64,000 bases of DNA from CALOBA01 sp942491465 (GTDB lineage Bacteria; Pseudomonadota; Gammaproteobacteria; Chromatiales; Chromatiaceae): positions 48,037 through 112,036 of the forward strand of contig CALOBA010000077.1 in the NCBI GenBank assembly GCA_942491465.1, in the 5' to 3' direction. The position numbers and the translations under genes are program-made. This document shows, in pieces, positions 28,085-37,545 of the stretch (positions are counted from its first letter, which is position 1; every line of letters starts with the position of its first letter). The notes under the pieces were generated by a model, which saw only the letters and a list, made by a program, of their open reading frames with translations, did not search any database and was not told the origin of the DNA.

Positions 28085-28683
28085 AGATCGCGCCAACGGC
28101 GACCGCGTTGATCCTCATCGCCTATCCGTTCATCAGTCACTTCGGCGTGCTGACCGGCGAGCCCGCGTTGCCTTTGTTCTGGCTGTCCCTGTTATTCCTT
28201 TCCTCGTTCCTGGTGGCTCGTCGGTCGTTAGCTTGGCTTTCGCTCGCAGGCATGACCTTCTTGTTGATGGCGTTGGCGTTGGTTTTCGACTACGGGGAGA
28301 CGTTGCAAAAAGCCCCGCCTATTGTGATCAGCGCCGCCATGGCATTGGTCTTTGGTAGGACGCTGCTCCCAGGGCGCCGTCCGCTGATATCGCATATTGG
28401 CGAGCAAATGCGCGGTGAGCTTCCCCCCCAGGTCGACCGATACGGTCGGCGCTTGACCTGGGTCTGGACGCTGTTCTTCATCGCGATGGCCTTGGAGAGC
28501 CTCTTTTTGGCACTCTTCGCCGATCCGTACGTCTGGTCACTGTTTACCAATTTTCTGAACTACGGAATCATCTTAATCCTGTTCGTCGCCGAATATCCCG
28601 TGCGCCGTTTCGTCCTCCGCGACCTCGAGCATACGTCCTTCTTCGACTCGTTACGCGGCAGTCTTTCGGTCCGCTACCACTGA
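28081..28683 (+). CDS. COG4648-type membrane protein of aryl polyene clusters
   Basis: The 200-residue protein has about six hydrophobic helices and the family-typical segment QKAPPIVISAAMALVFG in the middle, ending with EYPVRRFVLRD. Such proteins occur in aryl polyene loci next to the carrier protein and AMP-ligase. Their function is unestablished, presumably membrane docking or transfer. It overlaps the carrier gene by 4 bp. Confidence 0.85.
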   Translation: MKIAPTATALILIAYPFISHFGVLTGEPALPLFWLSLLFLSSFLVARRSLAWLSLAGMTFLLMALALVFDYGETLQKAPPIVISAAMALVFGRTLLPGRRPLISHIGEQMRGELPPQVDRYGRRLTWVWTLFFIAMALESLFLALFADPYVWSLFTNFLNYGIILILFVAEYPVRRFVLRDLEHTSFFDSLRGSLSVRYH

Positions 28684-28704
28684 TTCCGACTGCCTGCCCA
28701 CCGA

Positions 28705-30051
28705 ATGTCGATGCCCAGGGTCCCGTCCTCCCAGCTGCTGTCGCCAAGCCGTGGCAATGCACCGTCGTTGCGTTTCCAAACTCGGGGCGACATCAACGAC
28801 TCGGCGCTGCTTGGGCGGCTGTCCGCCCTTGATGATGCGGTGCCAAAGGCCCCGTATCTGATCAACCTCTGCGATGACCGCTTCAACTTTACACTCCTCG
28901 TCTGCCTAGGACTGCTGCGCACCACCCCCTGCCTACTGCCGCCGGACCGCCTGCATCAGACCTGTCGTGAACTGATCGCTGCCTACCCGGGTGCGCGTTG
29001 CATCCACGATCGGGATCTTCCCGAAACGATCACCAAACCTGACCGGGACGCCGCGCCCAACGATGATCCATCAGCGCCGGAGATCCCGTTCATCGACGTC
29101 GACGCCGATGCGGTGATCGCATTCACCCCAGCACCCGGCGGACTGGTCGCCCACCCGAAGTCCTGGCGCCAGCTGACGACGACGGCCCGAGCGCTCGCCT
29201 GTTCGTTGGACTTGACGGCCGCCGCCAGCTTGATCGCCACCGTGCCGGCCCAGCACATGTATGGTCTGGAGATGGCCGTCATGCTCCCCTTGACCATCGG
29301 GAGTTCCATCCTTCCCGAGCGTCCCCTCTTTCCAACCGACATTCGCACGATGTTGATACGGACACCCGACCCCAAGGTGTTGATTTCCACGCCGGTCCAC
29401 CTCTCCGCCATCGCATCAAGTGCGGGTCCTTGGCCTTCCGTCGATCGCGTGATCTCGGCCACCGCGCCACTCACCACCCAGCTGGCCGCCCGCATCGAAT
29501 CCATGCTGAACACACAGGTCTGGGAGGTCTACGGGACCACGGAAACCGGAGCCCTGGCAACTCGACGCACCCTGACTCATCCAAGCTGGACCTGGCTGCC
29601 GGGCATCCGGCCAGGCCGACGCGGCGACGGACGTATCACCATCAACGCCGATCACCTGCCACGGGAGATCGCCCTGCCCGACCGCGTGGCGCTGTGCGCA
29701 GGTGGCTTTCAGCTACTCGGGGCCTCCCCCGATCTCGTCAAGGTTGCCGGAAAGCGCGCCTCACTCGCCGCCCTCAACCGACAGCTAGCAAATATCCCCG
29801 GCGTGCAGGCGGGGACTTTCCTGCCGGCGAAGGACCCCAACGACACCGTCAGCCGCCCCATGGCGTTCGTTGTCGCCCCTGGCCTCAAGCGCACCGATGT
29901 CCTCCGCGGCCTCCAAGCGCGCATCGATCCGCTCTTTGTGCCTCGAAAAATCGTTCTCCTCAGCGAGTTGCCGTTGGATGCCCAGGGTGACCCTTGCCGT
30001 GAAACGTTGCTCTCGCTGGTGACGGACGAACCGCGCCACATCAACGGCTGA
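28705..30051 (+). CDS. AMP-dependent ligase homologue with degenerate catalytic loops
   Basis: The 448-residue protein has the ANL-superfamily fold, shown by YGTTETGA (the A5 motif) and VKVAGKR (A8). In aryl polyene clusters this enzyme adenylates the aryl starter acid and loads it on the carrier protein. Two catalytic elements look changed. The A3 phosphate loop (about 140-153) reads FTPAPGGLVAHPK instead of a TSGSTG-type loop, and the C-terminal A10 motif has Asp429 where the conserved lysine of the GK motif is expected. The enzyme may be slow, inactive or mechanistically different. The stop shares bases with the next start (TGATGA). Confidence 0.85.
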   Translation: MSMPRVPSSQLLSPSRGNAPSLRFQTRGDINDSALLGRLSALDDAVPKAPYLINLCDDRFNFTLLVCLGLLRTTPCLLPPDRLHQTCRELIAAYPGARCIHDRDLPETITKPDRDAAPNDDPSAPEIPFIDVDADAVIAFTPAPGGLVAHPKSWRQLTTTARALACSLDLTAAASLIATVPAQHMYGLEMAVMLPLTIGSSILPERPLFPTDIRTMLIRTPDPKVLISTPVHLSAIASSAGPWPSVDRVISATAPLTTQLAARIESMLNTQVWEVYGTTETGALATRRTLTHPSWTWLPGIRPGRRGDGRITINADHLPREIALPDRVALCAGGFQLLGASPDLVKVAGKRASLAALNRQLANIPGVQAGTFLPAKDPNDTVSRPMAFVVAPGLKRTDVLRGLQARIDPLFVPRKIVLLSELPLDAQGDPCRETLLSLVTDEPRHING

Positions 30052-30356
30052 TGAACATCCCCAGATCCCAGGTCCTGCACATCCCCCTAGCGCACCCGAG
30101 TTACGCCGGCCACTTTCCGGGCGCGCCGCTGCTGCCGGGATCCGTCCTGCTCAGCCTCATCCTTGAGAAGCTACCGGCACCATGCCGGGAGCTTGACCGG
30201 GTCAAGCTCATGTCGCCGACCCGGTTGGGAGAATGTCTTACGCTGGACTTGGCCCCGGGGCCAGGCCCCGATTGGATCTCGTTTCGGTGTCACCGCCCCG
30301 ACCAATCGTTGATCTGTACCGGGTCGGCGCGCGTGGTGCCTGTCGAGCCATCTTGA
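30051..30356 (+). CDS. Short hotdog-fold 3-hydroxyacyl-ACP dehydratase (FabZ/ApeI-like)
   Basis: The 101-residue protein carries HPSYAGHFPGAPLLPG, with the catalytic His of FabZ-type dehydratases. The acidic residue expected in the following helix (FabZ Glu, Asp in related ape enzymes) appears to be Ser in PGSVLLS. It probably pairs with the second dehydratase at 36386. The overlap with the ligase stop indicates coupled translation. Confidence 0.8.
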   Translation: MNIPRSQVLHIPLAHPSYAGHFPGAPLLPGSVLLSLILEKLPAPCRELDRVKLMSPTRLGECLTLDLAPGPGPDWISFRCHRPDQSLICTGSARVVPVEPS

Positions 30357-30371
30357 ACAAGGCCGCATCCA

Positions 30372-31286
30372 ATGCCTAGTTGGAACAGTCAACGAGAGCG
30401 CGGCAGTCCTGTCGCATTGCGCATGATCCTCTGGATTGCCCTTCGCCTCGGCAGAGCACCGGCTCGACTGCTGCTCTATCCCATCACGGCCTATTTCCTC
30501 GTCAAAGCGGCCCCTGAACGTCAGGCGTCCCGAAATTTTCTCTGTCGGGTGCTCGACCGCAAGGTCGATCTCGCCGACATTGCTCGCCATATCCAATGCT
30601 TTGCAGCGACGATCCTGGATCGGGTGTTCCTCCTTGCGGGCCGTCTTGATCAATTCGATATCCGTCTGCACCAGCCGGAGTTGATCACCGATCGCGTCGC
30701 CGCTCACCAGGGGTTCCTGCTGCTCGGCTCGCACCTGGGTAGCTTCGAGGTGATGCGCGCGATGGCCGTTGAATCCGCTGATATGCCGCTGAAGATCCTG
30801 ATGGATCCGAGCCATAATCCCAGGATCACCGATCTCTTCGATGCCCTGAATCCCGCGATCGCGGAGACGGTCATCCCGCTTAATGGCGCCTATCCCCTAC
30901 TGGCCGTACACGAAACGCTGAGCGGGGGCGGCTTTGTCGGCCTATTGGGTGATCGCTGTCTACCCGGGGAGCCCACCGTGCGCTGCGATTTTCTCGGCTC
31001 GCCGGCCAATTTTCCCACCGGGCCGTTCGACCTTGCTGCGGTGACCGGTGTCCCGATCATCCTCGCCTTCGGACTCTATGGCGGCGGCAATCGTTACGAC
31101 CTCCATTTCGAGCTGCTCTCCGAGCCGTCCAAGCGCGATCGCCGGCATCGAGGGGAGCCCCAGGCCGAACAGGCCCAGCGCTATGCCGACCGGCTGGCAC
31201 ACTACAGCCACAAGGCCCCATACAACTGGTTCAACTTTTTTGACTTCTGGGAGGCCGATTCCAATGCGCCATCGGTCGAGCCTTGA
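30372..31286 (+). CDS. Lysophospholipid-type acyltransferase (LpxL-like)
   Basis: The 304-residue protein has an N-terminal hydrophobic stretch and the HX4E motif in GSHLGSFEVM, with LGDRCLPGEP and FPTGPFDLAA further on, as in LpxL/HtrB-like enzymes and aryl polyene acyltransferases. It probably attaches the polyene or a fatty acid to the lipid anchor of the pigment at the inner membrane. In several known clusters this domain is fused to a glycosyltransferase; here the glycosyltransferase is separate at 37542. Confidence 0.87.
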   Translation: MPSWNSQRERGSPVALRMILWIALRLGRAPARLLLYPITAYFLVKAAPERQASRNFLCRVLDRKVDLADIARHIQCFAATILDRVFLLAGRLDQFDIRLHQPELITDRVAAHQGFLLLGSHLGSFEVMRAMAVESADMPLKILMDPSHNPRITDLFDALNPAIAETVIPLNGAYPLLAVHETLSGGGFVGLLGDRCLPGEPTVRCDFLGSPANFPTGPFDLAAVTGVPIILAFGLYGGGNRYDLHFELLSEPSKRDRRHRGEPQAEQAQRYADRLAHYSHKAPYNWFNFFDFWEADSNAPSVEP

Positions 31287-31290
31287 TGCC

Positions 31291-31896
31291 ATGAACAAGC
31301 CCCAGCACCTCCTCGCCTTCGTCGTGCTGATCCTGGCGACCCTTGGTGCTGACCTGGCTCACGCCCAACACCAGCCCTCGGACCTGGTCACCTTGATGGG
31401 CCTCCTCGCTCGCGTCCGGCAGGTGGAGGCGGACTATCGGGAGACCGTCGCGTCGGATCTCATCGCCACGGTGATCAGTCAGCGCGGCACCCTGACCTAT
31501 CGCGCGCCAAGCTACCTGAAGCGTCTCACCGAGGACGGAACGGGCTTCGTATTGGACGGAGAGCAGCTACGCCTGATCGATGGGGAGCGAATGGTGCGGG
31601 AGCTCCCGCTTTCCGAGATCCCTCCGCTGCAGGTACTGACCGGGGCGCTGCGCGCGATCTTCGCCGGCGATCTTGAGCGCCTGCGCGACACCTACCATCT
31701 CGTCTTCACCCCGCGTGCGAGACACTGGGAGCTCAGCCTCCAACCCATCGACGCCACGCTCAAGATGCTGGTGCAGCGGCTGAATCTCGTTGGTACCGGC
31801 GCGACCATCACCCGCATCGAGACCATCGAGGGCAACGGCGATACACGGACCATGCAGCTGACCCTCAGGCGTCGTCCCCCGGCCGTGCTGGACTGA
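31291..31896 (+). CDS. LolA-like periplasmic outer-membrane carrier protein
   Basis: Starting at ATG 31291, the 201-residue protein has a clear signal peptide ending AHA (about residue 25) and a LolA-type half-barrel, with DGEQLRLIDGERMVRE in the middle. LolA-like proteins in aryl polyene loci are thought to carry the lipidated pigment across the periplasm. It lies between the acyltransferase and the MMPL exporter with gaps under 10 bp. Confidence 0.85.
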   Translation: MNKPQHLLAFVVLILATLGADLAHAQHQPSDLVTLMGLLARVRQVEADYRETVASDLIATVISQRGTLTYRAPSYLKRLTEDGTGFVLDGEQLRLIDGERMVRELPLSEIPPLQVLTGALRAIFAGDLERLRDTYHLVFTPRARHWELSLQPIDATLKMLVQRLNLVGTGATITRIETIEGNGDTRTMQLTLRRRPPAVLD

Positions 31897-31901
31897 CGGC
31901 G

Positions 31902-34301
31902 GTGATCCTGACCCGCCCAAGGCTCATCTTGGCCCTCTGGGTGGGTACCCTGTTGGCCTTGGCAGGATGGAACATCGCAACGCTGCGCCTCGGTATGGAC
32001 CTGTCGCAGTTCCTTCCCCACGCGAGCACGGAGCAAGACCAGCTGCTGCTCTCGCAGCTGCGCGCGGGACCCGCTGCGAGGACGCTGTTGATCCGCATTG
32101 CCAGCACCAGCGCCCCGATCGATCCGCAACGTCTCGCCAACGCCAGCCAGGCGCTGGTGAGCCAGCTCCATGCCGATGCGCGCTTCACAAGGGTCAGCAA
32201 CGGTGCCGGTACCATCATGTCGTTGCTGCAGCCGGACCCGCTGCTGTACCGCTATCGCTATCTGCTCGGGCCCCCCGCCGACTGCGCCCATGCACTGGAT
32301 GCCTTGGCGCTCCGCGCCGCCCTTCAAGCCCGCCTCCGAGAGCTGGCCTCCGGCGTGTCGATGCTGGACCGTCAGCGTCTAGCCGAGGATCCCACGGCCT
32401 GCTATCGCGCGCTCATGCTGAGCCTGGTGCCCCAAGCTCGGCCCCATAGCCCATTGGGCGTCTGGATGTCGCCGCGCCGCGACGCCGCACTCCTGGTCGC
32501 CATCACCTCGGCCAAGGCATCGGATATCCCCGCCCAGCGGCTTGCCGTCGATGCGATTCGATCCGCCTTTTCAGGGCTGTCCGACGCCGATGGGCTCCAG
32601 TTGCAGCTTGCCGGCCCGAGCTACTTCGCCGTCGGATCGGAGGCGCGCATCAAGACCGAGACGACGCTGCTGAGCATCGCCGCGAGCCTGATCGTCGCCC
32701 TCATCCTGATCCTCGCCTACCGCTCGCTGCGGCTGATGCTATTCGGGATACTGCCGCTGGCATCCGGCATCCTGGTAGGCGTTTCCATCGTCTCGCTGAT
32801 CTATGGCGAGGTGCACGGCATCACCCTCGCGCTGGCGATCACCTTACTGGGCGTCGCGCTGGACTACCCGGTCCATGTCTACGCCCATATCCCCGGTCGT
32901 GCGGTAAACGCCGCGCCGCCAACCGCTCCCTCGCAACCCATTTGGCGCGTCATGCTGCTCGGGATGGCGACGACCGTGCTGGGCTACGCCGCCTTGGCCT
33001 GGACCAGCTTCGATGGTCTCGCCCAGCTCGGCCTACTCGCCGCCATCGGCCTTATCGTCGCCGCGCTGACCTCCCGCTATCTCCTTGTGCAGCTACTGCC
33101 CGACGGCCACCGGCTGCGCCTGCCTCTCGGGGCCGAGCGGTTATGGCGTTCGCTTCCCGGCTTGGGCCTGCGCAGCGCGATCGCGTTGCTGCTGCTGCTT
33201 GCCGCGGTCGTCGCCATGACCGTCGGGGTATCGGGCCTGCCCTGGGAGACCGATATCCGCCGCCTGAGCACGGTCCCCGCGGCCGACATCGAGCGCGACC
33301 GCATCATTCGCGGCCAGCTCGGGGCCCCCGACGTTGCTCGACTGCTCTATGTGACGGCTGCCGATCAGGCCTCGGTGCTCGCGGCAATGGAGTCCGCGGT
33401 CCCGGACCTCGAGGCCCTGCGCGACGCCGGTCTGATCTCCGGATTCGATACGGTGACCCGTTGGCTGCCGAGCCCGCAAACCCAAATCGCCCGCCGCGAG
33501 CACCTACCCGAGCCCGCAGCGCTCGCCGCGTCCCTGCACGTCGCCAATGCCGACCTTCCGTTTCGCATCGAGGGGCTGGCTCCTTTCCTCGATGCGATCG
33601 CCGAATCCACTACCCTACCCCCGTTGACCGCGGAGGCCATCGCATCCCTGAACGACGACACCCGGGTCAGCGACCTCGGCCAAGCCATCGCCCTGCGTAC
33701 CGCAATGCTGGTTCAGCCGCTGGGCGCTCGCTGGGTCGGATTGGTGACCCTCAGCGGCGCCGATCAGTCGGCGGCGATCGCGCCGCTGCAGGCGTTGTCG
33801 TCCCGGCATGGACTGGTGCTGCTCGATCTGCGTGCCGCCACCGCAGATCTGCTCAATCGCTTCTTTGCAGAGACCCTGAACAAGCTCCTGCTGGCGGCGG
33901 TCTTGATCGTCCTCGCGCTGGTGCTGACCCTGCGTGACCTACGACGGGTCGGCGGCGTGCTGCTGCCGATCGGCCTGGGCGTCGGCGCAACCTTCCTGTT
34001 CACCATCGTCATCCACGGGGCCGTCAATCTGTTCCACCTGGTCTCCCTGCTGCTGGTCGCCGGCCTGGCCATCGACTACAGCCTGTTCCTGGGTCGCCGA
34101 GCACCCACGCAACCCGCGCGCCTGCAGAGCCTCTATTCGGTCACCGTCGGTGCCCTCTCCAGTGCCGCGATGTTCGGCATCCTGGCACTTTCGGATATCC
34201 CGGCCCTGCATGCCATCGGCACAACGGTTACCATCGGCATCGCCAGCTCCTACCTCGCCGCGCTGCTGCTGGCCCGAGGCGCCGACAAGCATTTAGAATA
34301 G
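31902..34301 (+). CDS. MMPL/RND-superfamily exporter
   Basis: The 799-residue protein has a membrane helix at each half start, two large periplasmic loops and two bundles of five helices, the twofold RND/MMPL design. Typical pieces are LGVALDYPVHVYAH in the first half and VAGLAIDYSLFLG in the second, where the Asp residues may carry protons. It probably moves the finished glycolipid-like pigment out of the inner membrane. The start is GTG at 31902, 5 bp after the LolA-like stop. Confidence 0.9.
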   Translation: MILTRPRLILALWVGTLLALAGWNIATLRLGMDLSQFLPHASTEQDQLLLSQLRAGPAARTLLIRIASTSAPIDPQRLANASQALVSQLHADARFTRVSNGAGTIMSLLQPDPLLYRYRYLLGPPADCAHALDALALRAALQARLRELASGVSMLDRQRLAEDPTACYRALMLSLVPQARPHSPLGVWMSPRRDAALLVAITSAKASDIPAQRLAVDAIRSAFSGLSDADGLQLQLAGPSYFAVGSEARIKTETTLLSIAASLIVALILILAYRSLRLMLFGILPLASGILVGVSIVSLIYGEVHGITLALAITLLGVALDYPVHVYAHIPGRAVNAAPPTAPSQPIWRVMLLGMATTVLGYAALAWTSFDGLAQLGLLAAIGLIVAALTSRYLLVQLLPDGHRLRLPLGAERLWRSLPGLGLRSAIALLLLLAAVVAMTVGVSGLPWETDIRRLSTVPAADIERDRIIRGQLGAPDVARLLYVTAADQASVLAAMESAVPDLEALRDAGLISGFDTVTRWLPSPQTQIARREHLPEPAALAASLHVANADLPFRIEGLAPFLDAIAESTTLPPLTAEAIASLNDDTRVSDLGQAIALRTAMLVQPLGARWVGLVTLSGADQSAAIAPLQALSSRHGLVLLDLRAATADLLNRFFAETLNKLLLAAVLIVLALVLTLRDLRRVGGVLLPIGLGVGATFLFTIVIHGAVNLFHLVSLLLVAGLAIDYSLFLGRRAPTQPARLQSLYSVTVGALSSAAMFGILALSDIPALHAIGTTVTIGIASSYLAALLLARGADKHLE

Positions 34302-34338
34302 GCCGCCGGACCAGCCCGCACTCAGGACCCCGATCGCC

Positions 34339-35586
34339 ATGCCCATAACGCCCGCCAGCGTCCTCGCCCGTACCCTGACCAGCGCACTCGGTCGGGGCTG
34401 CGCGGCGCATGTGGATGCCTTGGCTGCCATGCGCCCAGGCTTGACCCGCTGTGTCCTCGACGATGTACCCGCGCCGACTCGGGTCGGTGCCGTCGACGGC
34501 CTGGACGGCCCGGCCCCGTCCGCTGCCGATGCATCCCGGCGCCCCACCGCAGCAGCCCTCCCGCCCCTGACCGGTCCACTCGCCGACTTCGATTGTCGCA
34601 ACAATCGCCTCGCCCACTTGGCGCTTGCGCAGGATCGCTTCGACGCACAGGTGCAGGCGACGATCGCCCGTTATGGTCCAGCGCGCATCGGCCTGTTCCT
34701 CGGCACGAGCACCGCCGGTATCCGTCATTCCGAGCACTGCTACCGGCTGCACTTCGAGCGCGGCACCCCCGATCTCGGGCCGGACCTGCGTTTCGACACC
34801 ACGCACGCCAACTTCTCCCTGGCGGCCTTCGTGCGTAAACGCCTCGGCCTGGGCGGGCCCGCCGTGGTCATCGCGACCGCCTGCTCCTCCGGTGCCAAGG
34901 CCTTCGCCGCCGCGCAGCGTTCGCTGACTGCAGGCGTCTGCGACGCCGCCGTCGTTGGTGCCGTCGATACCCTTTGCGCCACGACGCTGATGGGCTTTCA
35001 CAGTCTCGGCCTGTTGGCCGAGCGGCCGTGCACACCCTGGGGGCTGAGTCGAGCCGGCATCAGCATTGGCGAGGCCGCGGGCTTCGTCATCCTCGACCAT
35101 TCGCCACCGAAGGCGGGGCAGATCGCCCTGCTCGGCTACGGCGAGAGCAGCGATGCGCACCATATGACGGCGCCCCATCCGCAAGGCCTCGGGGCCCTAA
35201 AGGCGATGCAGGCGGCCCTGCGGTCGGCGGGACTTCAGCCGCAGAACATCGACTACATCAGCCTCCATGGCACCGGCACGCCGGCCAACGACCAATCCGA
35301 AGACCAGGCCGTCAGCCGGCTGTTCGGCGACGGTGCCGTCGCCAGCTCGACCAAGGGCTGGACCGGGCACACCCTAGGCGCCTCCGGCGCTGTGGAGGCG
35401 GTGCTGTCGATGCTCTGCATGGATGCGGGTCTCATCCCCGGCACGCTGAACACCGAGACCATCGATCCCGCGTTGACGCTGCGACCGCGCCTGCACAGCC
35501 AGCCCGGCAGCATTCGCTACGCGCTGTCGAACGCCTTTGGCTTCGGCGGCAACAACTGCAGCCTGATCTTCGGGGCTTGCCGATGA
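34339..35586 (+). CDS. Beta-ketoacyl-ACP synthase (KS) with complete Cys-His-His triad
   Basis: The 415-residue thiolase-fold enzyme has Cys182 (TACSSGAK), His310 (LHGTGTPAND) and His344 (GWTGHTLGASG), so it should be catalytically competent for decarboxylative condensation. It lies next to a chain-length-factor-like partner, with which KS enzymes of this pathway form a heterodimer. Known aryl polyene loci carry an additional KS for initiation or other chain lengths; none was found here. Confidence 0.92.
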   Translation: MPITPASVLARTLTSALGRGCAAHVDALAAMRPGLTRCVLDDVPAPTRVGAVDGLDGPAPSAADASRRPTAAALPPLTGPLADFDCRNNRLAHLALAQDRFDAQVQATIARYGPARIGLFLGTSTAGIRHSEHCYRLHFERGTPDLGPDLRFDTTHANFSLAAFVRKRLGLGGPAVVIATACSSGAKAFAAAQRSLTAGVCDAAVVGAVDTLCATTLMGFHSLGLLAERPCTPWGLSRAGISIGEAAGFVILDHSPPKAGQIALLGYGESSDAHHMTAPHPQGLGALKAMQAALRSAGLQPQNIDYISLHGTGTPANDQSEDQAVSRLFGDGAVASSTKGWTGHTLGASGAVEAVLSMLCMDAGLIPGTLNTETIDPALTLRPRLHSQPGSIRYALSNAFGFGGNNCSLIFGACR

Positions 35587-36389
35587 TGCGCGTGGGACTG
35601 GCCGGACAAGGCCTCATCGCTCCCGGCATGCAGGACTGGGCCAGCGCCCTGCCCTTGCTCCGCGGCAACGCCGCCTACCGGGCCGCGCCGTTGCAGCCGC
35701 CGGTCCCCCAACGCCTGCCGATGAACGAACGTCGGCGTGCGCGGCTGACCACTCGATTGGCGTTGGAGGCCGGCCGCCAAGCCGTTACCGATTCCGGCTT
35801 GCCGCAGACGCAGCGCGCCGACCTGCAGACCGTCTTCGCCTCGTCCGACGGCGACATGAACCTCATCGACGCCATGTGTCGTGACATCTATCAGCAGCAC
35901 GTGCCGCCATCGCCGACGACGTTCCAAAGTTCGGTCCACAATGCCGTCGCCGGCTACTGGGCGATCGCCGAGGGCTGCACGGCGGCATCCAGCAGCCTGG
36001 CTGCCGCCGACGGCAGCCTTGCCGCCGGGTTGCTCGAGGCCGTTACTCAGGTCATCGCCGAAGACCGCGCGGTGCTGTTGGTGGCCTTCGACGCCCCGGC
36101 ACCTGCGTTGCTCGATCCCCATCGCCACTTCGACGCCGCCTTTGCCTGCGCGTTGCTGCTGTGCCCGCTCACCCCGGCATCGGACCAGGGCCTGGAACTG
36201 TCCGCTGCGCTGACCGATGCCCGGGGCGGTGCCCCGACGATGATGGACGATCCGGCGCTGGAGGCGATGCGCACCGGCAACCCGGCCGCCCGTGCCCTGC
36301 CCCTGCTGCAGGGGATCGCCATGGCCGCGCCGCGCCGGCTGCGGCTACCCTACCTCGATGACCTGAGCCTGGAGGTGGGGATAGGGTGA
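35583..36389 (+). CDS. Chain-length-factor-like ketosynthase partner lacking active Cys
   Basis: Starting at the ATG pair at 35583/35586, the protein has about 268 residues with the short beta-ketoacyl synthase N-terminal-like fold (PF13723 type). The region aligned with the KS active site reads GCTAASSSLAAADGS and has no Cys nucleophile in the elbow, and no His-containing GTGT motif follows. It probably pairs with the preceding KS. The start overlaps the KS stop by four bases. A long upstream open frame, out of phase with the KS, is ignored. Confidence 0.85.
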   Translation: MMRVGLAGQGLIAPGMQDWASALPLLRGNAAYRAAPLQPPVPQRLPMNERRRARLTTRLALEAGRQAVTDSGLPQTQRADLQTVFASSDGDMNLIDAMCRDIYQQHVPPSPTTFQSSVHNAVAGYWAIAEGCTAASSSLAAADGSLAAGLLEAVTQVIAEDRAVLLVAFDAPAPALLDPHRHFDAAFACALLLCPLTPASDQGLELSAALTDARGGAPTMMDDPALEAMRTGNPAARALPLLQGIAMAAPRRLRLPYLDDLSLEVGIG

Positions 36390-36829
36390 ATGCGGCCGAC
36401 GACATGTTGTCCCTCTACGCCCAGCTGCCCCATGGGGGGCAGATGTGTCTCCTCGACGCGGTGCTCGACTGGGATGCTGAGGCTATCCGATGTCTAACCC
36501 GCTCCCACCAGGACCCGACCAATCCGCTGCGCGGTGACGACGGCCTGGCGGCGGTCCACGGCGTCGAATATGGTGCTCAGGCCGCTGCGCTGCATGGCGT
36601 GCTGACCGGCGCCATCGATGGCGGCCCCGGCCTGATGTTGGGCGCCGTGCGCGACCTGCTGCTCCCGGTCGACCGTCTCGATAGGGTTGCCGAGCCCCTG
36701 GTGATCAGCGCGAGACTGGAGCTGCGCTCGGGGCCGAACGCCATCTACGCCATCGGTATTGCGGCAGCTGGCCGAGACCTGATGACCGGGCGGTTGACCC
36801 TGCTGCGGGCCGACGGGGGCGAGCCATGA
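36386..36829 (+). CDS. Hotdog 3-hydroxyacyl-ACP dehydratase (ApeP-like)
   Basis: The 147-residue protein has LPHGGQMCLLD with the catalytic His and NPLRGDDGLAAVHGVEYGAQAAALHG, a signature of the FabA-like dehydratases in aryl polyene clusters. It removes water from 3-hydroxyacyl-ACP to build the conjugated chain. The GTG start overlaps the preceding stop (GTGA), and its own end overlaps the reductase. Confidence 0.88.
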   Translation: MNAADDMLSLYAQLPHGGQMCLLDAVLDWDAEAIRCLTRSHQDPTNPLRGDDGLAAVHGVEYGAQAAALHGVLTGAIDGGPGLMLGAVRDLLLPVDRLDRVAEPLVISARLELRSGPNAIYAIGIAAAGRDLMTGRLTLLRADGGEP

Positions 36830-37545
36830 GACATGCGTTGGTCACCGGTGCGAGCGGCGCCATCGGCGCGTGCATCGCCCGTCGTCTGGCCGCCGACGGC
36901 CTGCGCGTCTATGTCCATGCAAACAGCCGTCCCCAGCAGGCCGAGACCCTGGCCGACGACATCAATGCCGGCGGCGGTGTCGCTCAGCCGATCTGCTTCG
37001 ACGTCTGCGACGCCGACGCCAGCGCCGCTGCCTTGACCCAAATCCTGGCCGATGGCCCCATCCAGGTGCTGATCAACAACGCCGGTATCCACGACGATGC
37101 GCCGCTGGCGGGCATGCGCCGAGACCAATGGAGCCGCGTCGTCGACGTCGCCCTGCTGGGCTTCTACAACGTCACCCAGCCCCTGCTGCTGCCGATGATC
37201 GGCACGCGCTGGGGCCGCATCATCAACATCACCTCGGTCTCCGGTGTGGTCGGCAATCGCGGTCAGACCAACTACAGCGCGGCCAAGGCGGGGCTGCACG
37301 GCGCAACGCGGTCGTTGGCGCAAGAGGTCGCCTCCCGTGGCATCACCGTCAACGCCGTCGCCCCCGGCATCATCGGCGACACCCCTGCCGCCGTCGGATT
37401 CGATCCGCAAACCATCAAGCGCCTAGTGCCCATGGGCCGTGCCGGTCGGCTCGACGAGGTTGCCGACCTGGTGGCCTATCTTGTCGGGGGCAACTCCGGC
37501 TACCTGTCCGGCCAGGTCATCAACCTCAACGGGGCCATGATATGA
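36826..37545 (+). CDS. 3-Ketoacyl-ACP reductase (FabG-like SDR)
   Basis: The 239-residue short-chain dehydrogenase has TGASGAIG (8-14), NNAG (84-87), Ser137 and Tyr150-x3-Lys154 (NYSAAKAG). It would reduce the 3-keto group to 3-hydroxy in each polyene elongation round. It overlaps the dehydratase start by four bases and the glycosyltransferase by four. Confidence 0.93.
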   Translation: MRHALVTGASGAIGACIARRLAADGLRVYVHANSRPQQAETLADDINAGGGVAQPICFDVCDADASAAALTQILADGPIQVLINNAGIHDDAPLAGMRRDQWSRVVDVALLGFYNVTQPLLLPMIGTRWGRIINITSVSGVVGNRGQTNYSAAKAGLHGATRSLAQEVASRGITVNAVAPGIIGDTPAAVGFDPQTIKRLVPMGRAGRLDEVADLVAYLVGGNSGYLSGQVINLNGAMI

